Source: Ignavibacteriota bacterium
Lineage (GTDB): Bacteria; Bacteroidota; Ignavibacteria; Tepidaquicellales; Tepidaquicellaceae
Direction of reading: 5' to 3'
Length of the DNA stretch: 55,872 nucleotides
Assembly (NCBI GenBank): GCA_026390735.1
Contig: JAPLFJ010000056.1
Location: forward strand, 1-55,872
Within the stretch, counting starts at the first letter, position 1. Each line of letters begins with the position of its first letter. This document shows positions 26,532 through 33,601 of this stretch, piece after piece. The translations under genes were made by a program, and so were the position numbers. Below the pieces are notes generated by a model, which worked only from the letters and a program-made list of their open reading frames with translations, was not told the origin of the DNA and searched no databases.

Positions 26532-27605
26532 ATGTCATACAAGGTATACAATATCGATAACATTAACGAATGGGAGTCAGTCTATAATTCTCTTCCCGAA
26601 GAATTCCGTCATATAAGTTATTCTCCTGTATACCATAAGCTCTTCGAGATCAACGGCGACGGTAAAGCCGAACTCTTCTGCTATGAATCCGACGGAAGCA
26701 TCTTCTATTACCCGTATCTTGTAACAGAAACAAAGTCAGTCGGAGATGTTGTCCTTGAAGAACCCGTCTATGACATTAAATCTGTATTCGGTTATACAGG
26801 TCCCTTATTCGTTAATGAAGATAAAGATTTTATAAAAGCATCTTATAAACAATTCCAGAAATATTGTGCAGAACAAAACTTTCTGTGCGAATTAATTCGC
26901 TTTAACCCTGTTCTTGAAAACCATCTGAATCTTACCGATATTAAGTTGCACGAATTCATAGGTGTTAAGAAATACGTTCTTCTCGACCTGAAAGCTCATG
27001 AAGATTTCAGAGAAAATTATAAAACAAAGTACAGGAAAGAAATCCGCAGATACAGCGGAATTACAGAAAGAATAAAATGCGATATCACGGAGGAATCCGT
27101 CTCTAAGTTCAGAAAGCTGTATCAAAAACAGATGATTGAAAAGAATGCTGACTCATACTATTTATTCACTGAAGAGTATTTCGATAATCTTCTGAGTCTT
27201 CTGAAAAATTACGGAAGTCTTCATTACGTAGAAGATAATGGCGAAATGAAAGCCGCCGTAGTCTTTGTATTTGATAAACACACGGCTTACTATTATCACA
27301 GCTGCAGGGACACATCCGATGCCAATTCAAACTGGTACAGCAAAATCCTGCTCGACTTTACATTCAATAAGTTTCAGGTAAAAGGTTTTCAATACTGTAT
27401 GATAGGCGGTGGCGTCACCAATTCAAACGACGACAGTCTTCTTAGCTTTAAAAGAAATATATCTCCCCTCGAACGTACATTCATAATGGGAAAAAGAATA
27501 TTGCTAAAGGAAAAATACGATACAATAGTTAAAATCTGGGAAGAACAATATCCCGCTTTAAAAGACAAATATTCCTCCTTCCTTGAGAAATTCCGATTAA
27601 CTTAA
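26532..27605 (+). CDS. FemAB/GNAT-like acyltransferase
   Basis: 357 residues. The N-terminal half (FRHISYSPVYHKLFE; YFYPYL-like; SVFGYTGPLFV) and C-terminal half (FRKLYQKQMIEKNAD; GEMKAAVVFVFDKHTAYYYH; GFQYCMIGGGVT) follow the double-GNAT pattern of FemAB and BioF2-like (Acetyltransf_6) proteins. These transfer aminoacyl or acyl groups to peptidoglycan precursors or to exported sugars and peptides. The substrate is not predictable here. It is isolated between the 26.1-26.5 kb repeats and the leftward toxin-antitoxin pair. Confidence 0.75.
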   Translation: MSYKVYNIDNINEWESVYNSLPEEFRHISYSPVYHKLFEINGDGKAELFCYESDGSIFYYPYLVTETKSVGDVVLEEPVYDIKSVFGYTGPLFVNEDKDFIKASYKQFQKYCAEQNFLCELIRFNPVLENHLNLTDIKLHEFIGVKKYVLLDLKAHEDFRENYKTKYRKEIRRYSGITERIKCDITEESVSKFRKLYQKQMIEKNADSYYLFTEEYFDNLLSLLKNYGSLHYVEDNGEMKAAVVFVFDKHTAYYYHSCRDTSDANSNWYSKILLDFTFNKFQVKGFQYCMIGGGVTNSNDDSLLSFKRNISPLERTFIMGKRILLKEKYDTIVKIWEEQYPALKDKYSSFLEKFRLT

Positions 27606-27655
27606 TAACTATAATTATAGATATATTAATACTCTTTGTAATCAGTCCGAATAAA

Positions 27656-28687
27656 TCAATCTTGCAAGAAAATAGCGTATTTTTGATAATCAATTATTCC
27701 ATTACTATCTTTGTTTTCTATCCATCCAATCTCTTTGTGAGAATATTTACTGATTTCGCTTGGTTTGTAGTTTTTAAATTTATGGTATATTTTCTCAATA
27801 ATATTAATTTCTTTTTCGTTAAAGAGATTCATATCTGGTTCTCTTATATTTGTAATTTTTTCTGTAACACCACATTCCTCTAAATTTTCTTTGATATCAA
27901 TATACTTTTTCATAAATAGCCAACTGTATATTGCGTCATAATCATTTGGGACAGGTCCGTATTTTATAGCAACATACCTGCATCCGGTAATTGATTGTAT
28001 GTAATTTTTGTAAAATTCAAAATCCACGTAGAATAGTAATTTGTTTAGTTTGGTTTTGTATGGTTTTTCTTTTGAGGCAAAAAATAGAATAATGTTTATG
28101 AATTTCTCGAAGTTTGGTTTTACATACCCGGTATCACTCCCAACTCTTTTTGGCCATAGTTCTTCAATCCATTTGGACAAAGTATTGTTGTTATGTTGCT
28201 TATCGGCTACTTTTTCTATTTCTTTTAATTCTGATTTGCTAAATAAATCCTCTCTATATTCTATAAGTTTTAGGAATTGTATTGGGTCTTCTATTAATCT
28301 TAATATTGAATTGTGAGACTCATTTGGAATAGCTCCCTTTTCGTAATTTGAATAAGTATTCTCTCCCCATCCCAAAGCTAATGACATTTTGTTTTTAGTT
28401 AGACCGTATTTATTTCGAAGCGAAGTAATTTCACTTGGAAAAAGAATTTTATACTTCTCCCTATATTGATTATATACTTGATGTATGTTCTTATCACCAA
28501 GTGTATTGTCTATTAATTCTTCACCACAGCTATCACATTTATAATAACTTTCAAAAACCTTAAAGTTTTCTTTTCTAAATGTTATATCTTTAGGTTTTCC
28601 GGTAATTAAACTTAATGGACCATTGCATAATGGACATAAATTTGGAATTTTCATTTTAGTTATATTTTTGTTATTCTGCGTTTTCAT
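27656..28687 (-). CDS. Zinc-finger/HTH/Panacea (DUF4065, SocA-like) antitoxin
   Basis: 343 residues in three parts. Residues 15-60 are an MqsA-type zinc finger (CPLC at 18-21, CDSC at 51-54). Residues about 85-135 are an Xre-type HTH (KNKMSLALGWGENTYSNYEK). Residues about 190-300 are a Panacea/DUF4065 domain (TKLNKLLFYVDFEFYKNY; YVAIKYGPVPNDYDAIY). Panacea domains act as interchangeable toxin neutralisers; the zinc finger plus HTH would bind the promoter. It overlaps the upstream toxin gene by 4 bp (ATGA), so the two are translationally coupled in toxin-first order, as in mqsRA. Inner starts (Met12) are possible. Confidence 0.85.
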   Translation of the reverse strand: MKTQNNKNITKMKIPNLCPLCNGPLSLITGKPKDITFRKENFKVFESYYKCDSCGEELIDNTLGDKNIHQVYNQYREKYKILFPSEITSLRNKYGLTKNKMSLALGWGENTYSNYEKGAIPNESHNSILRLIEDPIQFLKLIEYREDLFSKSELKEIEKVADKQHNNNTLSKWIEELWPKRVGSDTGYVKPNFEKFINIILFFASKEKPYKTKLNKLLFYVDFEFYKNYIQSITGCRYVAIKYGPVPNDYDAIYSWLFMKKYIDIKENLEECGVTEKITNIREPDMNLFNEKEINIIEKIYHKFKNYKPSEISKYSHKEIGWIENKDSNGIIDYQKYAIFLQD

Positions 28688-29031
28688 TTTTTAAATGGAT
28701 AAACCATACTCTTTTTTGCCCTATGAAAAGAAATACATACGGGTCTCTGATTATCTTTCCTATCACTAAGTTTTATGTAAATTTCGTACGATTGATTCTC
28801 TATTGACACCCCAAATACCCAAACGTTAAATTGTTTGAAATCTATATCCTCTTCTGGGCCTGATACATAATCAGTTTTTTTTAAACTTTGGACAATTTCT
28901 TTTGCGATATCAACTGTTAACCCTAATTCAAGAATGCCGTCTTGTGAACGTTTTAGGAAATATAAATTATGGTCTGAAATACATTTAGTGTATTCCTTAA
29001 TGAACTTTTCAATCTCCTTTTCTTTGGTCAT
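28684..29031 (-). CDS. MqsR-like toxin (probable mRNA interferase)
   Basis: 115 residues. From about residue 33, ELGLTVDIAKEIVQSLKKTD, then FNVWVFGVSIENQSYEIYIK and ending in RPVCISFHRAKKSMVYPFKK, parallels E. coli MqsR (ELGLDFDGMCNVIIGLSESD, then VYLKITV and VSFKEK). MqsR cleaves mRNA at GCU. The family call is from remembered motif similarity and is moderate; the antitoxin neighbour with its MqsA-type zinc finger supports it. The gene has its own sigma70-like promoter 20 bp upstream. Confidence 0.65.
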   Translation of the reverse strand: MTKEKEIEKFIKEYTKCISDHNLYFLKRSQDGILELGLTVDIAKEIVQSLKKTDYVSGPEEDIDFKQFNVWVFGVSIENQSYEIYIKLSDRKDNQRPVCISFHRAKKSMVYPFKK

Positions 29032-29049
29032 AATCTATTATATAGTGGT

Positions 29050-29078
29050 AATATATAGTAAATATTGGCACTAGTCAA
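29050..29078 (-). promoter_or_regulatory. Sigma70-like promoter of the toxin-antitoxin pair
   Basis: On the minus strand TTGACT (29073-29078) is followed after exactly 17 nt by TATATT (29050-29055). Transcription would begin near 29043, about 12 nt before the toxin start. TATAGTG at 29041-29047, TATAGTA at 29054-29060 and TATAGTG at 29093-29099 surround the promoter and are candidate antitoxin binding sites. Its E. coli-like form differs from the TAnnTTTG promoters elsewhere in the window. Confidence 0.6.
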
Positions 29079-29185
29079 GGAAAATCCCACTCTATAGTGT
29101 AAACAAAAGATCTTTATAATAACTAAAAGGGTTGTATTTTGATATTTTATGGAAAACTTCCCCTAATAAAAATTGCTAAATCTAG

Positions 29186-29242
29186 CCCACGGATTTATCC
29201 GTGGGAAAAAGAATAGATATTATGCTAACCGTTTTAACGGTT
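29186..29242. repeat. Two-hairpin REP-like element, copy B
   Basis: Hairpin 29186-29205 (arms CCCACGGAT/ATCCGTGGG, loop TT) and hairpin 29227-29242 (AACCGTTTTAACGGTT), as in copy A at 26276-26335. It lies in the 416-bp gap 29032-29447, which otherwise holds the toxin promoter, a pyrimidine-rich stretch (29335-29375, similar to 42181-42225 and 47447-47475) and a terminator. Confidence 0.8.
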
Positions 29243-29381
29243 TATATTTTCGCAATAATCATATTATCAAAATGTTTTTATTCGCTTAAACTCTATAGCT
29301 AATATGTTTTATGAATCTCTAAATCACTAATTTTTTCACCTCCTTACTTATTCACTTTCTAACTCCCTCACTGCTCTTAAT

Positions 29382-29417
29382 AAAAAAACTGTGCAGCACC
29401 TCTTCAGCACTGCACAG
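29382..29417 (-). terminator. Intrinsic terminator of the DUF6266-like gene
   Basis: Read leftward, CTGTGCAG (29410-29417) pairs with CTGCACAG (29389-29396) across a 13-nt loop and is followed by seven Ts. It lies 31 bp beyond the stop codon of the leftward gene. Confidence 0.85.
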
Positions 29418-29447
29418 CTCAATCTCTCCAATTAATTGTAAATCCAA

Positions 29448-30131
29448 TCAATGAACAACAGTGTTCGAAAACCTGACTGGATTACCAAGGTCATCAAGCG
29501 TCACGAAGGTTATGAACCCCTTGTGCGTTGAATACTTGTCGAACATCTGACTCTCAGTTCCGCTAAGCGTAACCGAAAAAGTCAGTGGGTTAACAAGGTT
29601 AATATTCATTGGACTCGACTTCATCGCAATGAAATAATTCTCCTTGAAGTTCGGGTCAAGAACCCCCTTGCAGTAAACCACCACTGCCATCACCATAGTT
29701 GTCTCCACCATAGTATCTATCTCAGTGTCTGTCCCAAGTGCATTCAAAGTAACAGAAACATCGGTGTTTGTCACCTCAGCACTCGATGTCGTTATCTTGA
29801 ATCCCACACCTGGTGCCATCAGCATAGTATTCGACACATCAGTTGGTGTAACATTCTGGTAATTCGCCTTAAATATTCCATTGTAAGGTGTAATATTGCT
29901 TGGTGTTGCCTTGTCCCAAACAATCTTCAGCTTATCAATCGAATTAATTGCAGTCGAAAGTTTTCCGGTCAAACCGAATTTCATTCTTCTGCTAACTGCA
30001 TCTGTACCATTACCTGGCATATAAGGCTTAGGCCTCACGCCAATATAGATATTGCCGCCTCTCTCTTTGAAGACGACCTTTCCCACGGCTCCCGAAGGAT
30101 CACCGAGCACGTTCTTAAATAATTTCCCCAT
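29448..30131 (-). CDS. DUF6266-like protein
   Basis: 227 residues. The N-terminus (SGAVGKVVFKERGGNIYIG, RPKPYMPG, SRRMKFGLTGKLS) matches the pattern of DUF6266 proteins of Bacteroidota, which begin with a G-K-V-G segment, an R-P-K segment and a helix. The rest is beta-rich (TNTDVSVTLNALGTDTEIDT; PLTFSVTLSGTESQMFDKYS). There is no signal peptide. A strong Shine-Dalgarno AAGGAG (30141-30146) lies 9 nt upstream of the ATG, unusual here. Function unknown. Monocistronic with its own terminator. Confidence 0.7.
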   Translation of the reverse strand: MGKLFKNVLGDPSGAVGKVVFKERGGNIYIGVRPKPYMPGNGTDAVSRRMKFGLTGKLSTAINSIDKLKIVWDKATPSNITPYNGIFKANYQNVTPTDVSNTMLMAPGVGFKITTSSAEVTNTDVSVTLNALGTDTEIDTMVETTMVMAVVVYCKGVLDPNFKENYFIAMKSSPMNINLVNPLTFSVTLSGTESQMFDKYSTHKGFITFVTLDDLGNPVRFSNTVVH

Positions 30132-30250
30132 CGAATTTTACTCCTTTTTATAGGGTAATATTAAAATGCTCCTCAATTGTAAAAACTTATTATATATCTA
30201 AGAAAAGTATCTTTCTGATATGCCATAATTCTTTTATCTCTTATTTCTTC

Positions 30251-30650
30251 TATTCCTCAATATTAACGTTATTTAATTTCTCGTTTTTGCGAAAGTTGCT
30301 TTCCATCTAATTGTTTTGGATTTCTCCTCACTATTAACACTATTTAATTATCCGTTTTTGCGAAAGCTGTTTTCCAAGTAATCGTTCTGAATTATCTCTC
30401 ACTATTAACACTATTTAATTATCCGTTTTTGCGAAAGCCGCTTTTCGTCTAATAGTTTTGGTTTTCCTCTCATTATTAACACTATTTCATTTTCTGTTTT
30501 TGCGAAAGCTGAATTCCAACTAATCTTTTCTATTTCATCTCACTATATTCACTATTTTATTCTTTGATTTTGCGATTCAGTTGTTTATCCAAAATATTGA
30601 TTCCTTTTCCCGCCAAAAACACTATTCTATTCTCCGTTATTGCGAAAGAA
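30251..30650. repeat. 71-bp tandem repeat array, about six units
   Basis: The core TTTTTGCGAAAG starts at 30284, 30355, 30426 and 30497, with weaker copies near 30567 and 30637, giving periods of 71, 71, 71, 70 and 70. Each core is preceded by TATTAACACTATTTAATTAT-like sequence and followed by TTCCANCTAAT...TTT...TCTCAC. Both halves are conserved, so this is one long unit rather than repeats with unique spacers. No reading frame crosses it. It takes up most of the left part of the 965-bp gap 30132-31096; the right part holds the structured RNA. Confidence 0.85.
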
Positions 30651-30880
30651 TATCTTCCTTTAAAAATATATTGTATTTTGAATACTTTTGTTCTAACTTA
30701 CTATAAGTTGTATATCTAAATAAAACAAATTAGGGTTGGGGGTTAAAATATTGATTCAAGGAATTGCTATTTTAATCTTTAACCTTTTTGTGTTTTAAAG
30801 AGATACTATTGGTATTATATTTGATTAATAATGAATAACGTTTGTCTCGATTTGTAATCGTTCTTTATAAATAAGATTTT

Positions 30881-31042
30881 CACGTAGCTTTTTGCTATGT
30901 TCTGTACTGAAAACTGGTAATTTTTAAAACAGAGAACAAGCAAGAATGTTGCGTCCTGATATAGGGCGCGCTTTCTTATGTCTTCTGTTTGGGTATACCA
31001 GTACCTCAGTGCAGGGCGTAATGTTAGTTGCGTCCTTTTTTT
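30881..31042 (+). ncRNA. Candidate structured RNA with switchable stems
   Basis: Nested pairings on the plus strand: ACGTAGC/GCTATGT (30882-30900); ACTGGTA (30913-30919) with TACCAGT (30996-31002); AAACAGA (30927-30933) with TCTGTTT (30984-30990); AAGAA (30942-30946) with TTCTT (30973-30977); GCGTCCT (30951-30957) with AGGGCGC (30963-30969). Then AGGGCG (31013-31018) pairs with CGTCCT (31031-31036) and a T-run. GTTGCGTCCT occurs twice (30948-30957, 31027-31036) and AGGGCG twice, so the stems can swap partners. No ORF fits. A TATATTTG at 30816-30823 may be the promoter. It could be an sRNA or the leader of the gene at 31097. Confidence 0.65.
31013..31042 (+). terminator. Intrinsic terminator ending the structured RNA
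   Basis: AGGGCG/CGTCCT (6 bp, one G-U) with a 12-nt loop, followed by seven Ts (31036-31042). It stands 54 bp before the ATG of the first membrane paralogue, so it would end a short RNA or, if the alternative pairing forms, allow read-through. Confidence 0.7.
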
Positions 31043-31096
31043 ATTTCCTCAATTAATTTAGAATAAATACTTTTTAATAAATTAATTTATAATAAA

Positions 31097-31993
31097 ATGA
31101 GTAAACCGGCAAAAGATGTTAAATTCATCATTTATCAGGTTCTGTACATATTTGTCATAGTTGTTCTTACTATGAAAGGTGCAGATTTAGATCTTACAAA
31201 AGTTTTAGCTTCAGATAAAGCTGTTCCTAAAACATATTCCGATAGTTTAAAAGCTTATATAGATTCTCTTGAATCGATGGGTTTGGTTCCCAGAGTTGAA
31301 TTTGATGCTATTAGAAATCTCGATTATAAGATGCAGCCTATTGTAGATATTAGAGGTATGGTGAGATTAACAGATGGACAGGTGATAATGAATAAAAGTG
31401 ATATACAGAAAACAGAAAGTAATGAACCCATTCCAGTACCAAAAGAAGAAAGACAGTTTGAGTTAAAGATAGTTCAGCCAACACAGTTCACTAACAATAC
31501 TATAAAGAACAATAATAGTGAACCATTGCAAATATATGCGGATAATAACTTAATCCAAACAATACCTGCAAATAGTCCAGGTGCATATCAATTAAAAGGA
31601 CAATCAACAGTAAAATATGTTTGTGGTAACAGTAGTAAAAGTGTTGAAACGCTACAGAACCAAACACAAAAGCTTAATTTCCAATCATTCGGTGCTGGTA
31701 ATTCAGAGGCAAGTCTTAGAAGTCTGCAATCAGTGATTGGATGGAGAGTAACTATAGATGATGATTTTATTGACCAAATTGATGTAAAGATATCAGGTTC
31801 GGTAAAATCCAAACAAGTTGCTAAGGGGATTTATGATATACAATTAGCTTTATGCAACAGCAAAGACCAATTTGACAGGATGTTTGACAATAAAGAAGCG
31901 CCATATAGTGTATCGTTCAATGTTGTAACTACAGATAAAATCTCGGGGAAAGTAGTAAGCCAGCAGAGAACATTCACTTTTGGTGGTTGGTAA
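31097..31993 (+). CDS. Membrane-anchored paralogue A, unknown function
   Basis: 298 residues. One transmembrane helix near the N-terminus (about 10-28), then a DSLKAYIDSLESMG helix, a linker with a beta-rich middle (residues 120-195, absent from paralogue B), and a C-terminal domain of about 95 residues: SLRSLQSVIGWRVTIDDDFI, VKISGSVKSKQV, YDIQLALCNSKDQFDRMF, PYSVSFNVVTTDKISGKVV, ending RTFTFGGW. The same domain ends the next gene. Topology suggests an inner-membrane anchor with a periplasmic domain. No family recognised. First gene downstream of the structured RNA. Confidence 0.75.
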   Translation: MSKPAKDVKFIIYQVLYIFVIVVLTMKGADLDLTKVLASDKAVPKTYSDSLKAYIDSLESMGLVPRVEFDAIRNLDYKMQPIVDIRGMVRLTDGQVIMNKSDIQKTESNEPIPVPKEERQFELKIVQPTQFTNNTIKNNNSEPLQIYADNNLIQTIPANSPGAYQLKGQSTVKYVCGNSSKSVETLQNQTQKLNFQSFGAGNSEASLRSLQSVIGWRVTIDDDFIDQIDVKISGSVKSKQVAKGIYDIQLALCNSKDQFDRMFDNKEAPYSVSFNVVTTDKISGKVVSQQRTFTFGGW

Positions 31994-31995
31994 GA

Positions 31996-32622
31996 ATGAA
32001 AAAAACATTAAACTATCATGTTCTATATAAAAGCATAATATCTTTACTGTTTATATTAATTGCAGTTTTAATTTTCATTTTAGAGCAAAAGAAAATTGTT
32101 GATGAAACTACTATTGGAAAAAAGATATATGCAGATAGTTTAAAATCATTAATTGATAGTCTTATAGAAAGGGAACATTTTCCTTTTGTTGGATATACAG
32201 AACCTATGACAGACGCAAGCACAACTACAATTTGCTTTCGTGGAAAAGTATATACATTAACAGAATCTTTTTTTGATCGTTTTGAATATAAAATCCAAAT
32301 GCTTAATTATGAAACTTTCACCTTAGGAGGTCCGGATATAAGTCTTAGAAGTTTGCAATCATTAGATGGATGGAGAGTATCTATAAGAGAGGATTACATA
32401 AAGCAAAAAGATGTACGAATATCTGGCCCGGTAAAAACAAAGCAAGTTTCAATGGGGGTTTACGAAATACAATTAGCATTATGCAGTAGTAAAGTTGAAT
32501 TTGAAAAAATGTTTAAGAATAAAAAGTCGCCATATACTGTGTCGTTCAATATAGTATTTACAGATACTATTACAGGCGAAGTGGATAACCAACAAAGGGC
32601 ATTTACTTTTGGAAGTTGGTAG
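31996..32622 (+). CDS. Membrane-anchored paralogue B, unknown function
   Basis: About 208 residues. The ATG at 31996, 2 bp after the stop of paralogue A, is preferred over an in-frame TTG at 31987. One N-terminal transmembrane helix (SIISLLFILIAVLIFIL), then DSLKSLIDSLIERE as in paralogue A, then directly the shared C-terminal domain (SLRSLQSLDGWRVSIREDYI; VRISGPVKTKQV; YEIQLALCSSKVEFEKMF; PYTVSFNIVFTDTITGEV; RAFTFGSW). A and B clearly arose by duplication and differ mainly by the central insert. Coupled translation suggests that they act together. Confidence 0.75.
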   Translation: MKKTLNYHVLYKSIISLLFILIAVLIFILEQKKIVDETTIGKKIYADSLKSLIDSLIEREHFPFVGYTEPMTDASTTTICFRGKVYTLTESFFDRFEYKIQMLNYETFTLGGPDISLRSLQSLDGWRVSIREDYIKQKDVRISGPVKTKQVSMGVYEIQLALCSSKVEFEKMFKNKKSPYTVSFNIVFTDTITGEVDNQQRAFTFGSW

Positions 32623-32726
32623 TAAAGCAGTATTTAACTAACATTAGCAAAATAAATAGTACACCATAAAAGAGTGAACTATAAAATTTTAAATAACATA
32701 TCAATAATAAAGAAAGGAATTTTATT

Positions 32727-32882
32727 ATGACTGCAATCTATTGTCCAATCTGTAAAGTATTTGCGGTAATCTTTGCCCAATGCAAAAGTTGCGGCGTTTA
32801 TATGTGTCACAGTTGCTATTGTAGTGGCGGTGCAGGTCAATGCCCCAAATGCGGCCAAATTCATTCGGTCGAACCAATTTAA
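32727..32882 (+). CDS. 51-residue zinc-ribbon protein
   Basis: Short gene with a good ribosome-binding site (AGAAAGGA, about 8 nt before the ATG). The product has nine cysteines, most in CxxC pairs: CPIC (6-9), CKSC (19-22), CHSC (27-30), CPKC (39-42), plus C32, with a glycine-rich SGGAGQ turn and several histidines. This is the pattern of a double zinc ribbon or treble-clef protein. There is no signal peptide, so it is cytoplasmic, unlike its neighbours. It lies between paralogue B and the XAC2610-like gene. Role unknown; it could bind nucleic acid or a protein partner. Confidence 0.7.
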   Translation: MTAIYCPICKVFAVIFAQCKSCGVYMCHSCYCSGGAGQCPKCGQIHSVEPI

Positions 32883-32922
32883 ATAGTTTAAACATATTAT
32901 AAACTTAAATTTCTATTGAAAA

Positions 32923-33591
32923 ATGAAACCATTTGTAATTACTTTATTAATTTTGTCTTCTCTAAGTTTGTGTTCTGCACAAAGTATATATGTCATCAAA
33001 AATATTTCCCCCAATTATTATGGTAAATTGTGTTTTGAAAAGTTACACAGCTATGGGTATGATGGCTGGATTGCAATATATGATAGTAATACAAATGAAG
33101 AAATAATTAAGAATAGATTTGATAAATTATTTTTAAACAAAGATAAAGTAATTAATTCGAACGAAATTCCATTTGATTCACAAGAATATATTTATTATGA
33201 TGATTTCAATTTTGATGGAATTAAAGACTTTGCTTTGGAAGATGGTCAGCATGGTGGGTATGGCTCTGATACTTATAAAATATATTTAGCCGAAAATACA
33301 AAATTTGTATATAATGAAGACTTCTCAAATTTGACACAGTATGGTAATTTAGGTATGTTTGAATACAATTATAACCAACAAACTCTAAAAACATATTCAA
33401 AAAGTGGTTGTTGCCTCCATTCGGAGTCAGAATATATTGTGGTAGATAACAAACCAACTATAATATCTAACCTGTATACAGACAACTCAAAACAAGACGG
33501 ATTTGTTATTGTAACTACAGAAAAGCTTAAGAAAGGGAAGTGGATAAAAACCACAAAAAGATACAAAGAGAAAGATTATTTTAAGAATTAA
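32923..33591 (+). CDS. XAC2610-like exported protein
   Basis: 222 residues with a signal peptide (cleavage after LCSAQ). Signature segments are YDDFNFDGIKDFALEDG (calcium-type DxNxDGxxD), GGYGSDTYKIYL, and LKTYSKSGCCLHSESEYIV, the last strongly recalling the XAC2610 family. The Xanthomonas prototype is a periplasmic inhibitor that protects against a T4SS-delivered lysozyme-like toxin. By analogy this may be an immunity or lysozyme-inhibitor-type protein, an inference only. A related lipoprotein (37750) and a pseudogene copy (35925) occur in the same island. Confidence 0.7.
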   Translation: MKPFVITLLILSSLSLCSAQSIYVIKNISPNYYGKLCFEKLHSYGYDGWIAIYDSNTNEEIIKNRFDKLFLNKDKVINSNEIPFDSQEYIYYDDFNFDGIKDFALEDGQHGGYGSDTYKIYLAENTKFVYNEDFSNLTQYGNLGMFEYNYNQQTLKTYSKSGCCLHSESEYIVVDNKPTIISNLYTDNSKQDGFVIVTTEKLKKGKWIKTTKRYKEKDYFKN

Positions 33592-33601
33592 ATCAGTAAT
33601 T

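Noticed and set aside
29448-30131. Phage tail or structural protein
   Set aside because: No other phage gene is nearby, and the N-terminus fits the DUF6266 pattern better.
30251-30650. Possible CRISPR array (about 36-bp repeat, 35-bp spacer spacing)
   Set aside because: The supposed spacers are also similar between copies, the repeats diverge, and no cas gene is present. It is a 71-bp tandem repeat.
31987-31995. TTG start for paralogue B
   Set aside because: It overlaps the preceding gene; an ATG 9 bp downstream gives a compact start just after the upstream stop and keeps the membrane anchor.
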